A stretch of DNA of 64,000 nt from Lysinibacillus sp. 2017 (GCF_003073375.1 NZ_CP029002.1:606001-670000), one strand, 5' to 3'. Positions 44,548-53,855 are shown, counted from the stretch's first letter. Made by a program: numbers and translations. Notes: generated from the letters alone by a model not told the origin.

Positions 44548-44769
44548 ATGCTTGTATTATCTCGTAAAAAAGGTGAATCGATTATGATTGGCGACCACGT
44601 TGAAGTGAAGGTCATCGCAGTCGATGGCGATCAAGTAAAGCTTGGCATCGTCGCACCAAAATCAGTGAAGGTTCATCGTTCAGAAGTATTTGAATCGATT
44701 CAACAACAAAACAAAGAAGCACTAGAAGTTGCGCCGGATTTTGTGAAAAACTTAAAGCTGAAAAAGTAA
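44548..44769 (+). CDS. csrA: Carbon storage/translation regulator CsrA
   Basis: 73 aa. ATG 44548 follows the fliW stop directly. '[48 protein letters not shown]' is canonical, with the RNA-binding L4/R44-type residues present. CsrA dimers bind GGA loops in the hag leader (see 45862-45909) and block its ribosome binding site. Terminated just downstream. Confidence 0.97.
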   Translation: MLVLSRKKGESIMIGDHVEVKVIAVDGDQVKLGIVAPKSVKVHRSEVFESIQQQNKEALEVAPDFVKNLKLKK

Positions 44770-44777
44770 ATTAAAAT

Positions 44778-44817
44778 ACGCCCTGTAGTCATTTTTTTAA
44801 CTACAGGGCGTTTATTT
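44778..44817 (+). terminator. Terminator of the fliW-csrA operon
   Basis: ACGCCCTGTAG / CTACAGGGCGT perfect 11-bp stem with a 12-nt loop, T-rich tail. Confidence 0.9.
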
Positions 44818-44874
44818 TATATAGAAAACAACTAGTAGATTTTGGTGAGTAGTTTATCATAGAGATATATGTGT

Positions 44875-44975
44875 GACCAATTAGGCTATGATGAAAAGGC
44901 TATAACAAAGAAAGTATCGACAAAGAAGGCTATGATCGCCAAGGGTATAACCGCGCAGGTGAATATAAAGTTTAA
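44875..44975 (+). pseudogene. Remnant of a Gly-Tyr repeat protein
   Basis: After removal of a one-base frameshift near 44897 the sequence reads DQLGYDEK / GYNKESIDKEGYDRQGYNRAGEYKV and a stop. This is a repeating 'GYD..GYN' tail seen in some surface or structural proteins. No start or upstream part is found. A GCTAC/GGTAGC hairpin with T-run (44981-45010) follows, as after a real gene end. Confidence 0.45.
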
Positions 44976-45213
44976 GTGAAGGGCTACTCGAGTTTGGGTA
45001 GCTTTTTTATTTTGAATAAATATAGGAAAACCTACTCTAAGAGATCTAAAAATGGGTGAACTACCAAATAATACTGCCAATAAAAAAGTGTTGACATCAT
45101 TATATTACTGTAATGGAAGAAATTTTATTATAAATAATGAGTACTATATAGAAATTATTACCTCTTGTCCCATGGATAGAAATCCAGACACTTACATGGA
45201 AGCAGGAATAACT

Positions 45214-45761
45214 ATGAAAATTTAACATAATGTCTCAGATCTGAATACGCATCGTAATTTGTACTTCAATAATACGAATGCGAACGGCGCTAGAAAAGTT
45301 GTCACCAGGTTACAACATTAACCGTGCTGGTGACGACGCAGAAGGCTTAGCAATATCAGAAAAAATGCGCGGACAAATTCGCGGCTTTAAACATGGCGAC
45401 AAAAATGCACAGGACGGCATTTCGCTATAGCGAGCGCAGGTGGGCCAAGTTATATTACATATCGGGCAAATAGTGACTAAAATGTAACGGTGATGAATCC
45501 ATTAGATTTTCGATAAAGCCATTTCAATCTTATCAGATCAACGTGCTTATTTAGGCGCGATGCAAAATTGATTAGAATATACAATAAATAATATAGGCAC
45601 AACATCAGACAACTTAACAGCGGCAGAATCCCGCATTCGAGATACGGATATGGCAGCTGAAATGATGAACTTCACGAAGCAAAATATTTTGATGCAGGCG
45701 GCACAAAGTATACTTGCCAAGCAATCAACAACCACAAGGCGTATTACAACTTTTAGGCTAA
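45214..45761 (+). pseudogene. Degraded flagellin gene copy
   Basis: Same start as Hag (MKI*HNVS.LNTHRNL) but with TAA at codon 4, a frameshift near 45288, then '[32 protein letters not shown]' and a stop. The central region is deleted. The C-terminus '[46 protein letters not shown]' is preceded by a TGA and ends in another frameshift. The coding meaning is lost. It lies immediately upstream of intact hag, so it is a former tandem flagellin. Confidence 0.93.
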
Positions 45762-45796
45762 TAAAAAATAATTTAAAAAATAATTTAAAAAACTAT

Positions 45797-45822
45797 TAAA
45801 CATTCCGATTCGCTAACGATAT
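45797..45822 (+). promoter_or_regulatory. Candidate SigD promoter of hag
   Basis: TAAA-N14-AACGATAT, resembling TAAA-N14/16-GCCGATAA, about 90 bp before the hag ATG; this gives a leader long enough for the CsrA hairpin. Confidence 0.55.
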
Positions 45823-45861
45823 ATATAGTGTAAAGCAGAGGGACAACCTCAGCTAAGCTTT

Positions 45862-45909
45862 CCCACAAGGATGTGGGTCAAACAAAAACAATTCAAGGAG
45901 GAATTCCAA
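45862..45909 (+). promoter_or_regulatory. CsrA-binding leader of hag (two GGA sites)
   Basis: CCCACA-AGGA-TGTGGG (45862-45877) is a perfect 6-bp stem presenting GGA in the loop, the standard CsrA target. The second site, CAAGGAGGAATTCC, is the ribosome binding site itself just before the ATG at 45910. The arrangement matches the two-site hag leader described in B. subtilis, where CsrA blocks translation until FliW binds CsrA. Confidence 0.75.
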
Positions 45910-47052
45910 ATGAGAATTCAACATAACATTTCGGCTTTAAACACACACCGTAACCTTGGTTTCAACAACGCTCAAGCGTCTAAAAACCTAGAAAAATTAT
46001 CTTCAGGTTACAAAATCAACCGTGCTGGCGATGACGCTGCAGGTTTAGCAATCTCTGAAAAAATGCGTGGACAAATCCGTGGTCTTGATATGGCGACTAA
46101 AAACGCAAACGACTCTATCTCTCTTATCCAAACAGCTGAGGGTGCATTAAACGAAACACACGCAATCCTACAACGTATGCGTGAATTAGCAGTACAATCT
46201 GCCAACGATACAAACGTTCAAGAAGACCGTGAAGCAATTCAAAAAGAGGTTGAACAATTAAAACAAGAAATCACTCGTATTTCTACAGATACAGAGTTCA
46301 ACACTCAAAAATTACTTGATGGTTCTTTCGGTAAAGGACCAGCAGGTGAAAAAGTATTCCACATCGGTGCAAACTCTAAACAATCTATCGACTTAGGTAT
46401 CAGTGATACAAGTACTTCAGCTTTAGGTCTTGCTTCAGGTGTAACAGCAGCTTCAGGTATAACAGCACAAACTACTGAAGGAGTAAACGTTACACACTTT
46501 AATAAAGGATCGGAAGTATTAGCAAGCGGCTGGTATGCAGATGACCTTTCTACAGCGGCTGTAACAGCAGCTTCAGGCGCTGGCCTGCCTGGTACTGCAG
46601 CTTCAGGTGCAAAAGCTGGTGATAGCTTTACTTCTGGTGGTGTTAAGTACACATTTAAAGAACAACAATTGGCTGAAGATGCTGGTTTCTATACTTCTGG
46701 TGGTAGCTTAACTACAAAAGCTGCTTCAGGTGAAAGAGTTGAAGCAGGCGGTATTAACTTAACAACTCAAAAAGGTGCAGATGCAGCGATTACTGCGATT
46801 GATAAATCGTTAAGTAAAATATCTGATACTCGTTCTAACCTAGGTGCTGTTCAAAACCGTTTAGAACACACAATCAACAACCTTGGTGCAACTTCAGAAA
46901 ACTTAACAGCTGCTGAATCACGTATCCGTGATACAGACATGGCTGCTGAGATGATGAACTTCACGAAGAACAACATCTTAATGCAAGCTGCTCAATCTAT
47001 GCTTGCACAAGCAAATCAACAGCCACAAGGCGTTCTTCAATTATTAGGTTAA
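45910..47052 (+). CDS. hag: Flagellin Hag
   Basis: 380 aa from ATG 45910 with CAAGGAGGA 7-8 nt upstream; an in-frame ATG at 45871 lies inside the CsrA hairpin and is rejected. Conserved N-terminal D0/D1 (1-~135: '[18 protein letters not shown]...[28 protein letters not shown]') and C-terminal D1/D0 (~300-380: '[50 protein letters not shown]'). The middle (~165-290) is longer than in short Bacillus flagellins and holds four 'AASG' motifs rich in Ser/Thr, possible glycosylation targets for the downstream Maf/leg system. Exported, polymerises into the filament. Confidence 0.97.
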   Translation: MRIQHNISALNTHRNLGFNNAQASKNLEKLSSGYKINRAGDDAAGLAISEKMRGQIRGLDMATKNANDSISLIQTAEGALNETHAILQRMRELAVQSANDTNVQEDREAIQKEVEQLKQEITRISTDTEFNTQKLLDGSFGKGPAGEKVFHIGANSKQSIDLGISDTSTSALGLASGVTAASGITAQTTEGVNVTHFNKGSEVLASGWYADDLSTAAVTAASGAGLPGTAASGAKAGDSFTSGGVKYTFKEQQLAEDAGFYTSGGSLTTKAASGERVEAGGINLTTQKGADAAITAIDKSLSKISDTRSNLGAVQNRLEHTINNLGATSENLTAAESRIRDTDMAAEMMNFTKNNILMQAAQSMLAQANQQPQGVLQLLG

Positions 47053-47079
47053 TAGTAGAATTTATAATAGAATTTTTTG

Positions 47080-47114
47080 AAAACGTATTCCTGTGTGGGA
47101 ATACGTTTTTTCTT
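47080..47114 (+). terminator. Terminator of hag
   Basis: AAAACGTATTCC / GGAATACGTTTT perfect 12-bp stem, TGTGTG loop, TTTTTT tail. Confidence 0.9.
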
Positions 47115-47137
47115 TATGTTATTATTGTACTATCCAT

Positions 47138-47163
47138 TTAATACTATGTATTTTTGCCGATAT
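47138..47163 (+). promoter_or_regulatory. Candidate SigD promoter of the glycosylation operon
   Basis: TTAA-N14-GCCGATAT: the -10 is a near-perfect SigD element, 47 bp before the next gene. It would tie the glycosylation genes to late flagellar expression. Confidence 0.6.
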
Positions 47164-47209
47164 AATAATAGAAACGATAAATAAATGGTATATGAAACGA
47201 GGTATTCAT

Positions 47210-47560
47210 ATGGAACAACAACTGATTACTGATACAAAGGAATCCTATTATCTATATGCATCAGGTATTGCACAAGGCTGTAATCAAATTGCTAATGATT
47301 TACGAACAGGTCAAATAGAGAATGCATTAAACAGCATTGCTAATCTAGCAGAGGGAATAGAATGGTTATTAAATGTTGAACAAATATTAGCTCAGCATAA
47401 CTTGAAAATCCGCAGTAGGATTATGGAAGCTAATGAATTTTTAATGGAAGTTAATGATGCTCTAATTCAAAATGATACTATCACGGTAGCCGATTTATTT
47501 GAGTATGAAATTCAGCCATTATTCGATAGTGCAAGTGAATGGGCTTTTCAGGAGCAATAG
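47210..47560 (+). CDS. Small helical protein of unknown function, first gene of the glycosylation operon
   Basis: 116 aa from ATG 47210 with CGAGG 9 nt upstream; a longer frame from 47093 would start before the candidate SigD promoter and is rejected. Predicted all-helical and acidic: 'GIAQGCNQIANDLRTGQIENALNSIANLAEGIEWLLNVEQILAQHN' and 'IMEANEFLMEVNDALIQNDTITVADLFEYEIQPLFDSASEWAF'. No signal peptide. I do not recognise a family. Its size and helix content resemble flagellar export chaperones (FliS/FliT type), and it is placed between hag and maf, but that role is inference. 10 nt to maf, so co-transcribed. Confidence 0.75.
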   Translation: MEQQLITDTKESYYLYASGIAQGCNQIANDLRTGQIENALNSIANLAEGIEWLLNVEQILAQHNLKIRSRIMEANEFLMEVNDALIQNDTITVADLFEYEIQPLFDSASEWAFQEQ

Positions 47561-47570
47561 GGGGAGAAAT

Positions 47571-49424
47571 ATGATACTTGTAAATAATCGTATTTTATTA
47601 AGAAACATTAATCCTAATACTTATAAAAAAATAGTTGCGCTAGAGTCGATTGAACAACGACTAGCTAAAATTGTACCTTCTAAAAGAGGTGTTGCGACTT
47701 TGTATGTAGAAAGAGATGGAAATAATAATTATGTACATAGTAAATATGATCCTCTTCGAGAAATCCCTTCTATTTACAATGGCATTAAAGATTTAAGTAA
47801 TTATGAACATATATTATTTATCGGTACAGGATTAGGCTATCATATTGTAGATGTTTTGGAAAAGTACCCACATATAAAAATATCCATTTATGAGATGGAT
47901 TTAGAAATTTTAGAAACATTTTTAGCAACTCAAGATTTGAGTAAATTTAAACAAGAACGATTTAAAGAAATCTTTACAATACCTACTGATATTCAGGATA
48001 TGGAGAAATTTTTTGATCGTTATACAAGAAAATCAATTGATGTTATTTTACCATTTACAAATACATTTTATAAAGAAGAAATAAATGATTTTAGTGAAAA
48101 AGTCGTTACGAATTTAAAAAAGAAAAAAGACTCTCTTGGTACGAATGCAGCATTCCAACAAAGATGGATTATTAATTCGATAATTAATGCACCTAAAGTT
48201 ATGACTACACCGAATATATTATTAAGTGAGAATAATGCTGATTTTGCAGGGAAACCAGTCATTTTGGTTTCGGCGGGACCTTCACTTTCATTTGACTTAG
48301 AAGTTATTCGTCGAATAAAAGAAGAGGGAAGAGCTTATGTTTTTGCTGTTGGATCAGCAGTTAATGCTTTAATTACAGCTAACATTATGCCGGATGCATT
48401 TTTTACTTATGACCCTACAGAAGCAAACCAAATAGTTGCAAAGGCGATTAAAGATAATAAATTTAATATCCCAATTGTTTTTGGGAGCTCTGTTGGTTTT
48501 GAAACTTTACATAATTATCCTGGTAAGATGGTGCATTTTATTACAAGTCAGGATACATTGGCAGAGCATTTATTAAAGCCACCATCAGAAATTGTCGTTT
48601 CAGACTCGCCATCAGTTGCTGTCATGACTTTACAAATTCTTTTTAAATTAAAGATGCAGCCTATTATTTTAGCTGGACAAAATTTGGGTTATTTAAATGA
48701 TACATTTTATGCAGAGGAAATTAAATATGTAAATATGGAAAATAAAATTAGTGAACGGCAAATAAAAGATGCCATTAAAGTGAAGGACGTTTATGGCAAT
48801 GAAATGTTGACTAATGAATCTTATTTGAGTATGAAAGAGACTTTAGAAATTTTTATACGGAAAAATCCACATATCCCAGTCATTAATACGACAAAAAAAG
48901 GAGCTTATATTGAGGGTACAAATTTTGAAGAATTGGAAAGTGTCTTGGAAACAAAGTTAAAAAATCAAAATGTCGTACAGCAACTTTTTGGAAAATTAGA
49001 GAGTGAATATTCTATGGAAGCTACAAAAGAAAATTACAAAATTTTGGAAGATAGCTTTGATGTAATGTGGGAGAATTTGCAAAGAGTCCTTGAAAAAATT
49101 GAAGTCATTCAAAATACGCATAAATTAGGGATGTATAAAAATATTCAGAAACAGCTTGTAGATTTCGATCTAGAGTTTAGACAAGTAAAATATACACTTT
49201 TCTATGATACTATTATTATTCCTATTGTACGTGTACAGCATGAGCAGTTTGTTAAACGTTCAATTGAAGTGCAGGCTACTTCAAGTCTTCAAAAGAAAAC
49301 AGAGTTATTTATTGAAATTTTTGGAAGCTTTGTAAAAACGATTTTAGCAGCAGTAGTGTATGTGCAACCAGCATTTCAAGAATTAAAGAAAAGTGAAATT
49401 TTCAATGAAAAGGATAATGGATAA
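47571..49424 (+). CDS. Motility accessory factor Maf (DUF115), flagellin glycosyltransferase
   Basis: 617 aa from ATG 47571 with AGGGGGAG. The central MptE/DUF115 domain (~225-400) shows 'GKPVILVSAGPSLSFDLEVIRRIKEEGRAYVFAVGSAVNALITANIMPDAFFTYDPT' and 'VVSDSPSVAVMTLQILFKLKMQPIILAGQNLGY'. An N-terminal domain (~1-200) and a C-terminal helical region are typical of Maf proteins. Maf enzymes transfer pseudaminic or legionaminic acid from the CMP-sugar onto flagellin Ser/Thr in the cytosol before export. Directly followed (1-nt overlap, TAATG) by the sugar-synthesis genes, so acceptor, transferase and donor pathway are clustered. Confidence 0.93.
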   Translation: MILVNNRILLRNINPNTYKKIVALESIEQRLAKIVPSKRGVATLYVERDGNNNYVHSKYDPLREIPSIYNGIKDLSNYEHILFIGTGLGYHIVDVLEKYPHIKISIYEMDLEILETFLATQDLSKFKQERFKEIFTIPTDIQDMEKFFDRYTRKSIDVILPFTNTFYKEEINDFSEKVVTNLKKKKDSLGTNAAFQQRWIINSIINAPKVMTTPNILLSENNADFAGKPVILVSAGPSLSFDLEVIRRIKEEGRAYVFAVGSAVNALITANIMPDAFFTYDPTEANQIVAKAIKDNKFNIPIVFGSSVGFETLHNYPGKMVHFITSQDTLAEHLLKPPSEIVVSDSPSVAVMTLQILFKLKMQPIILAGQNLGYLNDTFYAEEIKYVNMENKISERQIKDAIKVKDVYGNEMLTNESYLSMKETLEIFIRKNPHIPVINTTKKGAYIEGTNFEELESVLETKLKNQNVVQQLFGKLESEYSMEATKENYKILEDSFDVMWENLQRVLEKIEVIQNTHKLGMYKNIQKQLVDFDLEFRQVKYTLFYDTIIIPIVRVQHEQFVKRSIEVQATSSLQKKTELFIEIFGSFVKTILAAVVYVQPAFQELKKSEIFNEKDNG

Positions 49425-50419
49425 TGAAAATTTTAGTAACAGGAGCTGATGGTTTCATCGGCTCTCACTTAACAGAGCAACTAATCCGTGAAGGTCACGA
49501 TGTTCGCGCATTTTGCTATTACAATTCATTTAATTCATGGGGTTGGCTAGATAATGCACCTCAGGATATTAAATCACAACTAGATGTATTTACAGGTGAT
49601 ATTCGTGATCCATTCGGTGTGAAGGAAGCGATGAAGGGATGTACACATGTGTTGAACTTAGCGGCGCTTATTGCGATTCCTTATTCATACCATTCACCAG
49701 CGACCTATATCGACACGAATATTAACGGGACACTGAATGTTGTTCAAGCTGCACGTGAACTTGGTGTCGAAAAAGTTGTGCATACGTCTACGAGTGAAGT
49801 GTATGGTACAGCGCTATATGTTCCAATTGATGAGGATCATCCGTTACAAGGTCAATCACCATATTCAGCATCAAAAATTGGCGCAGACCAAATGGCATTA
49901 TCATTTTATCGTTCATTTGATACACCAGTTTCAATTATTCGTCCGTTTAACACATATGGTCCACGTCAATCAGCGCGTGCCGTTATTCCGACAATTATTA
50001 GTCAGCTAGCGAATGGCAAGGAAACGATTAAACTTGGTGCAGTAAGCCCGACACGTGATTTCAATTATGTGAAAGATACAGTTCAAGGCTTTATTTCAGT
50101 TATGAACTCGGAGAAATCAATTGGTGAGGTTATCAATATTGGCTCAAATTATGAAGTATCAATCGGTGAAACAGCTGAAATAATTGCCGATATAATGTGT
50201 GTTAATTTAAAAATTGAAACAGATGAGCAGCGCCTGCGCCCAGAAAAAAGTGAGGTAGAGCGTCTTTGGGCTGCGAATCAAAAGGCGAAGGATTTACTTG
50301 GTTGGGAACCACAATTTGGTGGCAAAGAAGGCTTCCGTCGTGGTTTAGAGGAAACAATTGAATGGTTTACTAATATGAAAAATTTATCTCAATATAAGGC
50401 AGATGTATATAATATATGA
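49424..50419 (+). CDS. legB: NAD-dependent sugar 4,6-dehydratase, LegB-like
   Basis: 331 aa. Extended SDR fold: 'ILVTGADGFIGSHLTEQL' binds NAD; 'TSTSEVYG' and 'YSASKIGAD' hold the Ser/Glu and Tyr-x3-Lys catalytic residues of 4,6-dehydratases. 'RPFNTYGPRQSARAVIPTII' and 'SPTRDFNYVKDT' contact the nucleotide sugar. In the Campylobacter legionaminate route LegB acts on GDP-GlcNAc; the ptmE-like gene at 56724 argues for the same substrate here. 4-nt overlap with legC. Confidence 0.9.
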   Translation: MKILVTGADGFIGSHLTEQLIREGHDVRAFCYYNSFNSWGWLDNAPQDIKSQLDVFTGDIRDPFGVKEAMKGCTHVLNLAALIAIPYSYHSPATYIDTNINGTLNVVQAARELGVEKVVHTSTSEVYGTALYVPIDEDHPLQGQSPYSASKIGADQMALSFYRSFDTPVSIIRPFNTYGPRQSARAVIPTIISQLANGKETIKLGAVSPTRDFNYVKDTVQGFISVMNSEKSIGEVINIGSNYEVSIGETAEIIADIMCVNLKIETDEQRLRPEKSEVERLWAANQKAKDLLGWEPQFGGKEGFRRGLEETIEWFTNMKNLSQYKADVYNI

Positions 50420-51561
50420 ATGAGCAATGGATGCAATTTGTAGAACAAGTCAAAGGAATGTATGGAAAAGACTTTGTGCCTTTACATGAACCAACATTTA
50501 ATGAAAAAGAGCTAGAATATTTAACAGATTGTGTGAAAACGGGCTGGGTGTCTTCAGTAGGTGCGTATGTCACACGTTTTGAAGAGGATTTAGCGAAATT
50601 TATTGGCGTAAAACGTGCTGTTGCGGTTGTCAATGGCACAGCGGCATTGCATATTGCATTAAAGGTAGTGGGGGTAAAGGCGGACGACGAAGTGCTAATG
50701 CCGTCGCTTACTTTTATTGCAACAGCCAATGCAGTGAGCTACTGTGGAGCAATCCCTCATTTTATTGATGTACACGAAGATACATTAGGTGTGGATCCAT
50801 TTAAACTAGAAGTTTATTTAAATGACATTGCAGAAGTAAGAAATGGTGAGCTATTTAATAAGCAAACAAATCGCCGCATCAAAGCACTTGTACCCATGCA
50901 TACATTTGGTCATGCGGTACATGTAGATATGCTAGTTGAATTAGCGGAGAAATATCACTTAGCGTTAGTAGAAGATGCTGCGGAATCTTTAGGTACGTAT
51001 TATAAAGGAAAACACACAGGCAGCTTTGGTAAGGTCAATGCAATGAGCTTCAATGGCAATAAAATCATTACTACCGGTGGCGGTGGTGCGATTCTAACAG
51101 ATGATGAAGCATTAGCAGATTATGCAAAGCATTTGACGACAACAGCGAAAGTCCCTCATAAGTGGGAATATGTGCATGATGAAATCGGCTATAATTACCG
51201 TATGCCGAATATTAATGCTGCACTTGGTTGTGCACAGCTTGAAAAAATCGCTGAATTCTTAGATCAGAAAAAACAACTGACAGCTAAATATGAACAATTA
51301 ATTGCTGAGTTAGAAGGAGTTCGTTTATTCGAGCAACCTGACCATAGTAACAGCAATTATTGGCTGCAAACTTTGGTGTTAGATGAATCGTTAAATCGTG
51401 ATGAGGTACTGGCATTTTTAAATGAGCATGGTGTGATGAGTCGTCCGATTTGGCAGCCGATGCATGAGCTTGAGATGTATAAAGCTGGTCCGATGATGGA
51501 TTTAATGGTAACGGATATGTTGAAGAAACGTATTGTTAATATTCCGAGTACGCCATTATAA
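50416..51561 (+). CDS. legC: LegC-family PLP aminotransferase
   Basis: 381 aa. DegT/DnrJ/EryC1 fold: 'LTDCVKTGWVSSVGAYVTRFEEDLAKFIGVKRAVAVVNGTAALHIALK', 'LVEDAAESLGTYYKGKHTG' (Asp for PLP ring nitrogen), and 'SFNGNKIITTGGGGAIL' with the PLP-linking Lys in the NGNK form typical of the LegC subgroup. It aminates the 4-keto sugar at C4. ATG overlaps the legB stop by 4 nt. 67 nt to legG with a fresh RBS. Confidence 0.92.
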   Translation: MNEQWMQFVEQVKGMYGKDFVPLHEPTFNEKELEYLTDCVKTGWVSSVGAYVTRFEEDLAKFIGVKRAVAVVNGTAALHIALKVVGVKADDEVLMPSLTFIATANAVSYCGAIPHFIDVHEDTLGVDPFKLEVYLNDIAEVRNGELFNKQTNRRIKALVPMHTFGHAVHVDMLVELAEKYHLALVEDAAESLGTYYKGKHTGSFGKVNAMSFNGNKIITTGGGGAILTDDEALADYAKHLTTTAKVPHKWEYVHDEIGYNYRMPNINAALGCAQLEKIAEFLDQKKQLTAKYEQLIAELEGVRLFEQPDHSNSNYWLQTLVLDESLNRDEVLAFLNEHGVMSRPIWQPMHELEMYKAGPMMDLMVTDMLKKRIVNIPSTPL

Positions 51562-51628
51562 ATTATACTATATTATGAAATAGTCATATCTGTAGGTATG
51601 ATTTTATAAGTTATAAGGAGATATTCAG

Positions 51629-52786
51629 ATGCAAAAGAAAAAAATTTGTGTCGTTACTGGTACAAGAGCAGAATATGGATTATTAAAAAGAATTATTAAA
51701 TTGATTCAAGTTGAAGATAAATTACAGTTGCAATTATTAGTAACGGGTATGCATTTATCTTCAGAATTTGGCTATACAGTAAATGAGATTGTTGAAGATG
51801 GATTTGAGATTAATGAAAGAGTAGAAATTCTACTTTCAAGCGATACTTCTGTAGGAATGGCTAAATCGGTTGCTTTAGGCATTTTAGAATTTTCGACTGT
51901 TTTTGATCGTATGAAACCAGATATTATTGTTATTTTAGGGGATCGTTTTGAAATGCTAGCGGTTGCTCAAACTGCTTTGTTTTTAAAGATTCCACTTGCA
52001 CATATATCAGGTGGGGAAATTACTGAGGGTGCGATTGATGACGTGATTAGACATTCTATTACTAAAATGAGTCATATTCATTTCCCGGCAAATGAAGAAT
52101 ATCGTAATCGAATTATTCAGTTAGGTGAGCAGCCTCACCTCGTATTTAATGTTGGAGATCCAGGAGTAGAGAATATAAAAAAAATGGATTTCCTAACAAA
52201 AAAAGAATTAGAACAGTTCTTTAATATGTCTATAGAGAAAATGTTTATTGTCACATATCATCCAACTACTTTGCAAACAGATGACGCTAGCAGACAAATT
52301 AAACAATTACTAAAAGCGATAGACTACTTTAAGGACTATAACGTAATTATTACAAAAGGGAATGCAGATTCAGAAGGAAGAATGATTAATGAAATCATAG
52401 ATGAGTATGCATTATTGAATCATGAACGAGTAAAAGTATATACATCGTTAGGCAGCCTAAGGTATTTAAGTACATTAAAGTATGCAAAAGCCGTTATCGG
52501 TAATTCATCAAGTGGCATAGTAGAAGCACCAATTTTAGAAATACCGACAGTAAATATTGGAAATCGTCAACTAGGACGTGCTAAAAGCAATACAATTATA
52601 GATTGTGAGAATGATAGTAGAAGTATTATACATGCAATTAGTCGAGCAGTTGAACCTGGTTTTATAGAGAGCTTCAAAGAGCTAGATTTGCAATATGATG
52701 GCGATTCTACTTCAGAAGATATTGTTCGTATTCTGAAAAATATAGATTTAAAGAATATTATACAAAAGAAATTTTACGATAAGTGA
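51629..52786 (+). CDS. legG: Hydrolysing NDP-sugar 2-epimerase, LegG/NeuC family
   Basis: 385 aa; ATG with TAAGGAGA. 'CVVTGTRAEYGLLKRII', 'ILGDRFEMLAVAQTALFLKIPLAHISGGEITEGAIDDVIRHSITKMSHIHFPANEEYRNRIIQLGE' and 'GNSSSGIVEAPILEIPTVNIGNRQLGR' define the NeuC/NnaA/LegG group. It would remove the nucleotide and invert C2, giving 2,4-diacetamido-2,4,6-trideoxy-mannose, the precursor for LegI. More AT-rich than legB/legC. A DegT-like gene follows after 10 nt. Confidence 0.93.
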   Translation: MQKKKICVVTGTRAEYGLLKRIIKLIQVEDKLQLQLLVTGMHLSSEFGYTVNEIVEDGFEINERVEILLSSDTSVGMAKSVALGILEFSTVFDRMKPDIIVILGDRFEMLAVAQTALFLKIPLAHISGGEITEGAIDDVIRHSITKMSHIHFPANEEYRNRIIQLGEQPHLVFNVGDPGVENIKKMDFLTKKELEQFFNMSIEKMFIVTYHPTTLQTDDASRQIKQLLKAIDYFKDYNVIITKGNADSEGRMINEIIDEYALLNHERVKVYTSLGSLRYLSTLKYAKAVIGNSSSGIVEAPILEIPTVNIGNRQLGRAKSNTIIDCENDSRSIIHAISRAVEPGFIESFKELDLQYDGDSTSEDIVRILKNIDLKNIIQKKFYDK

Positions 52787-52796
52787 GGTGAACCTT

Positions 52797-53855
52797 ATGG
52801 AGATACGTGTTGGTGGAGATTTTGAATTATCGATAGAGCAATTAGTAGAAGCACCAAAATCTTTATTTGAAAATTTTCTACCTATGCACCTCAATTATAT
52901 TTGGACTGATATTGGTCGTTCAGCAATTTTACTAGCGCTTATGGATATTGAAAAGAAACCTAGCAAGAAAGTTGTTCATTTACCAACATATATATGTGAT
53001 GCAGTAAAGCAGCCATTCAAAGAACGTAATTATGAGATTAAATATTATTCATTAGGCAAAACATTAAATAATCAATCACATTTGCCTCTTGTTCAAGATG
53101 GGGAAGTTTTTTTATTTGCGCACTACTTTGGGCATCAAAATAAGCTCGTTATTGATTGGCTAAACTCATTATCAAACAGAAATTTTTTTATTATTGAGGA
53201 TTATGTTCAATCATCCTTAAGTTCATTTAGAAATAATATCAGCGACTATGAAATATTTAGTTTTCGTAAATTTACACCGCAAATTGATGGAGCTTTATTG
53301 GTAAGTAAAAATCCAATTGAAGCTGAGTTAGAACAACCTAACAAAACCTTTTTAGAAAATCAATTAAAGGGGAAAATAATTCGGAATTGGACAGACAAAA
53401 GTGAATATTTTATTGATGAATTAAAGAATAGTGAAGCTTCTTTAAATAATAAAGTTACAACAAAGTCTATTTCATCTATTTCGAAGTATATAATGGAACG
53501 TCTTGATTTTACATTTATCAAAAATAAGCGTGTTGAAAATTGGCGATATTTGTTTAGCGAGTTGGAAAAATATCGTTTTTTCGACCGAAAAGTATTACCA
53601 CTATTTAGTTTGCTGGCAAAAGATGAAGTTCCTTTAGGATTTGCCGTTCAAATTAAAGAAAATAGAGATAATTTAAGGTTGTTCTTAATTGAAAAAAATA
53701 TATTTTGTCCAGTTCATTGGCCGTTAAGCTTTCTCTTAAATGAAGAAGATGAACAATTGAGCAACAGCGTATTAACCATTCCGATAGATCAACGATTGGG
53801 AATGAGGGAAATAGATTATATAGTGGAATGTTTAAAACAATATTATGGAGGATAA
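52797..53855 (+). CDS. DegT-like PLP-fold protein of unknown role
   Basis: 352 aa from ATG 52797 with GTGAGGTG 7 nt upstream (GTG 52788 lies on the RBS). Diverged aminotransferase fold type I: 'WTDIGRSAILLAL', 'VVHLPTYICDAV', 'FFIIEDYVQSSLSS' (Asp for PLP) and 'SFRKFTPQIDGALLV', where Lys could bind PLP. The C-terminal part 'CPVHWPL...LTIPIDQRLGMREIDYIVE' is like the DegT family. It is not LegC, which is already present. Such 'S.RK..P..DG' proteins often lie in glycan clusters beside FemAB/GNAT-like genes, as here (54929). It might add an amino group or amino-acid derivative to the sugar; this is inference. AT-rich. Confidence 0.7.
   Translation: MEIRVGGDFELSIEQLVEAPKSLFENFLPMHLNYIWTDIGRSAILLALMDIEKKPSKKVVHLPTYICDAVKQPFKERNYEIKYYSLGKTLNNQSHLPLVQDGEVFLFAHYFGHQNKLVIDWLNSLSNRNFFIIEDYVQSSLSSFRNNISDYEIFSFRKFTPQIDGALLVSKNPIEAELEQPNKTFLENQLKGKIIRNWTDKSEYFIDELKNSEASLNNKVTTKSISSISKYIMERLDFTFIKNKRVENWRYLFSELEKYRFFDRKVLPLFSLLAKDEVPLGFAVQIKENRDNLRLFLIEKNIFCPVHWPLSFLLNEEDEQLSNSVLTIPIDQRLGMREIDYIVECLKQYYGG

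Noticed and set aside
45052-45225. 57-codon open frame (MGELPNNTANKKVL...) in front of the flagellin pseudogene
   Set aside because: No ribosome binding site, and it ends inside the dead flagellin start. It may be another remnant but cannot be supported as a gene.
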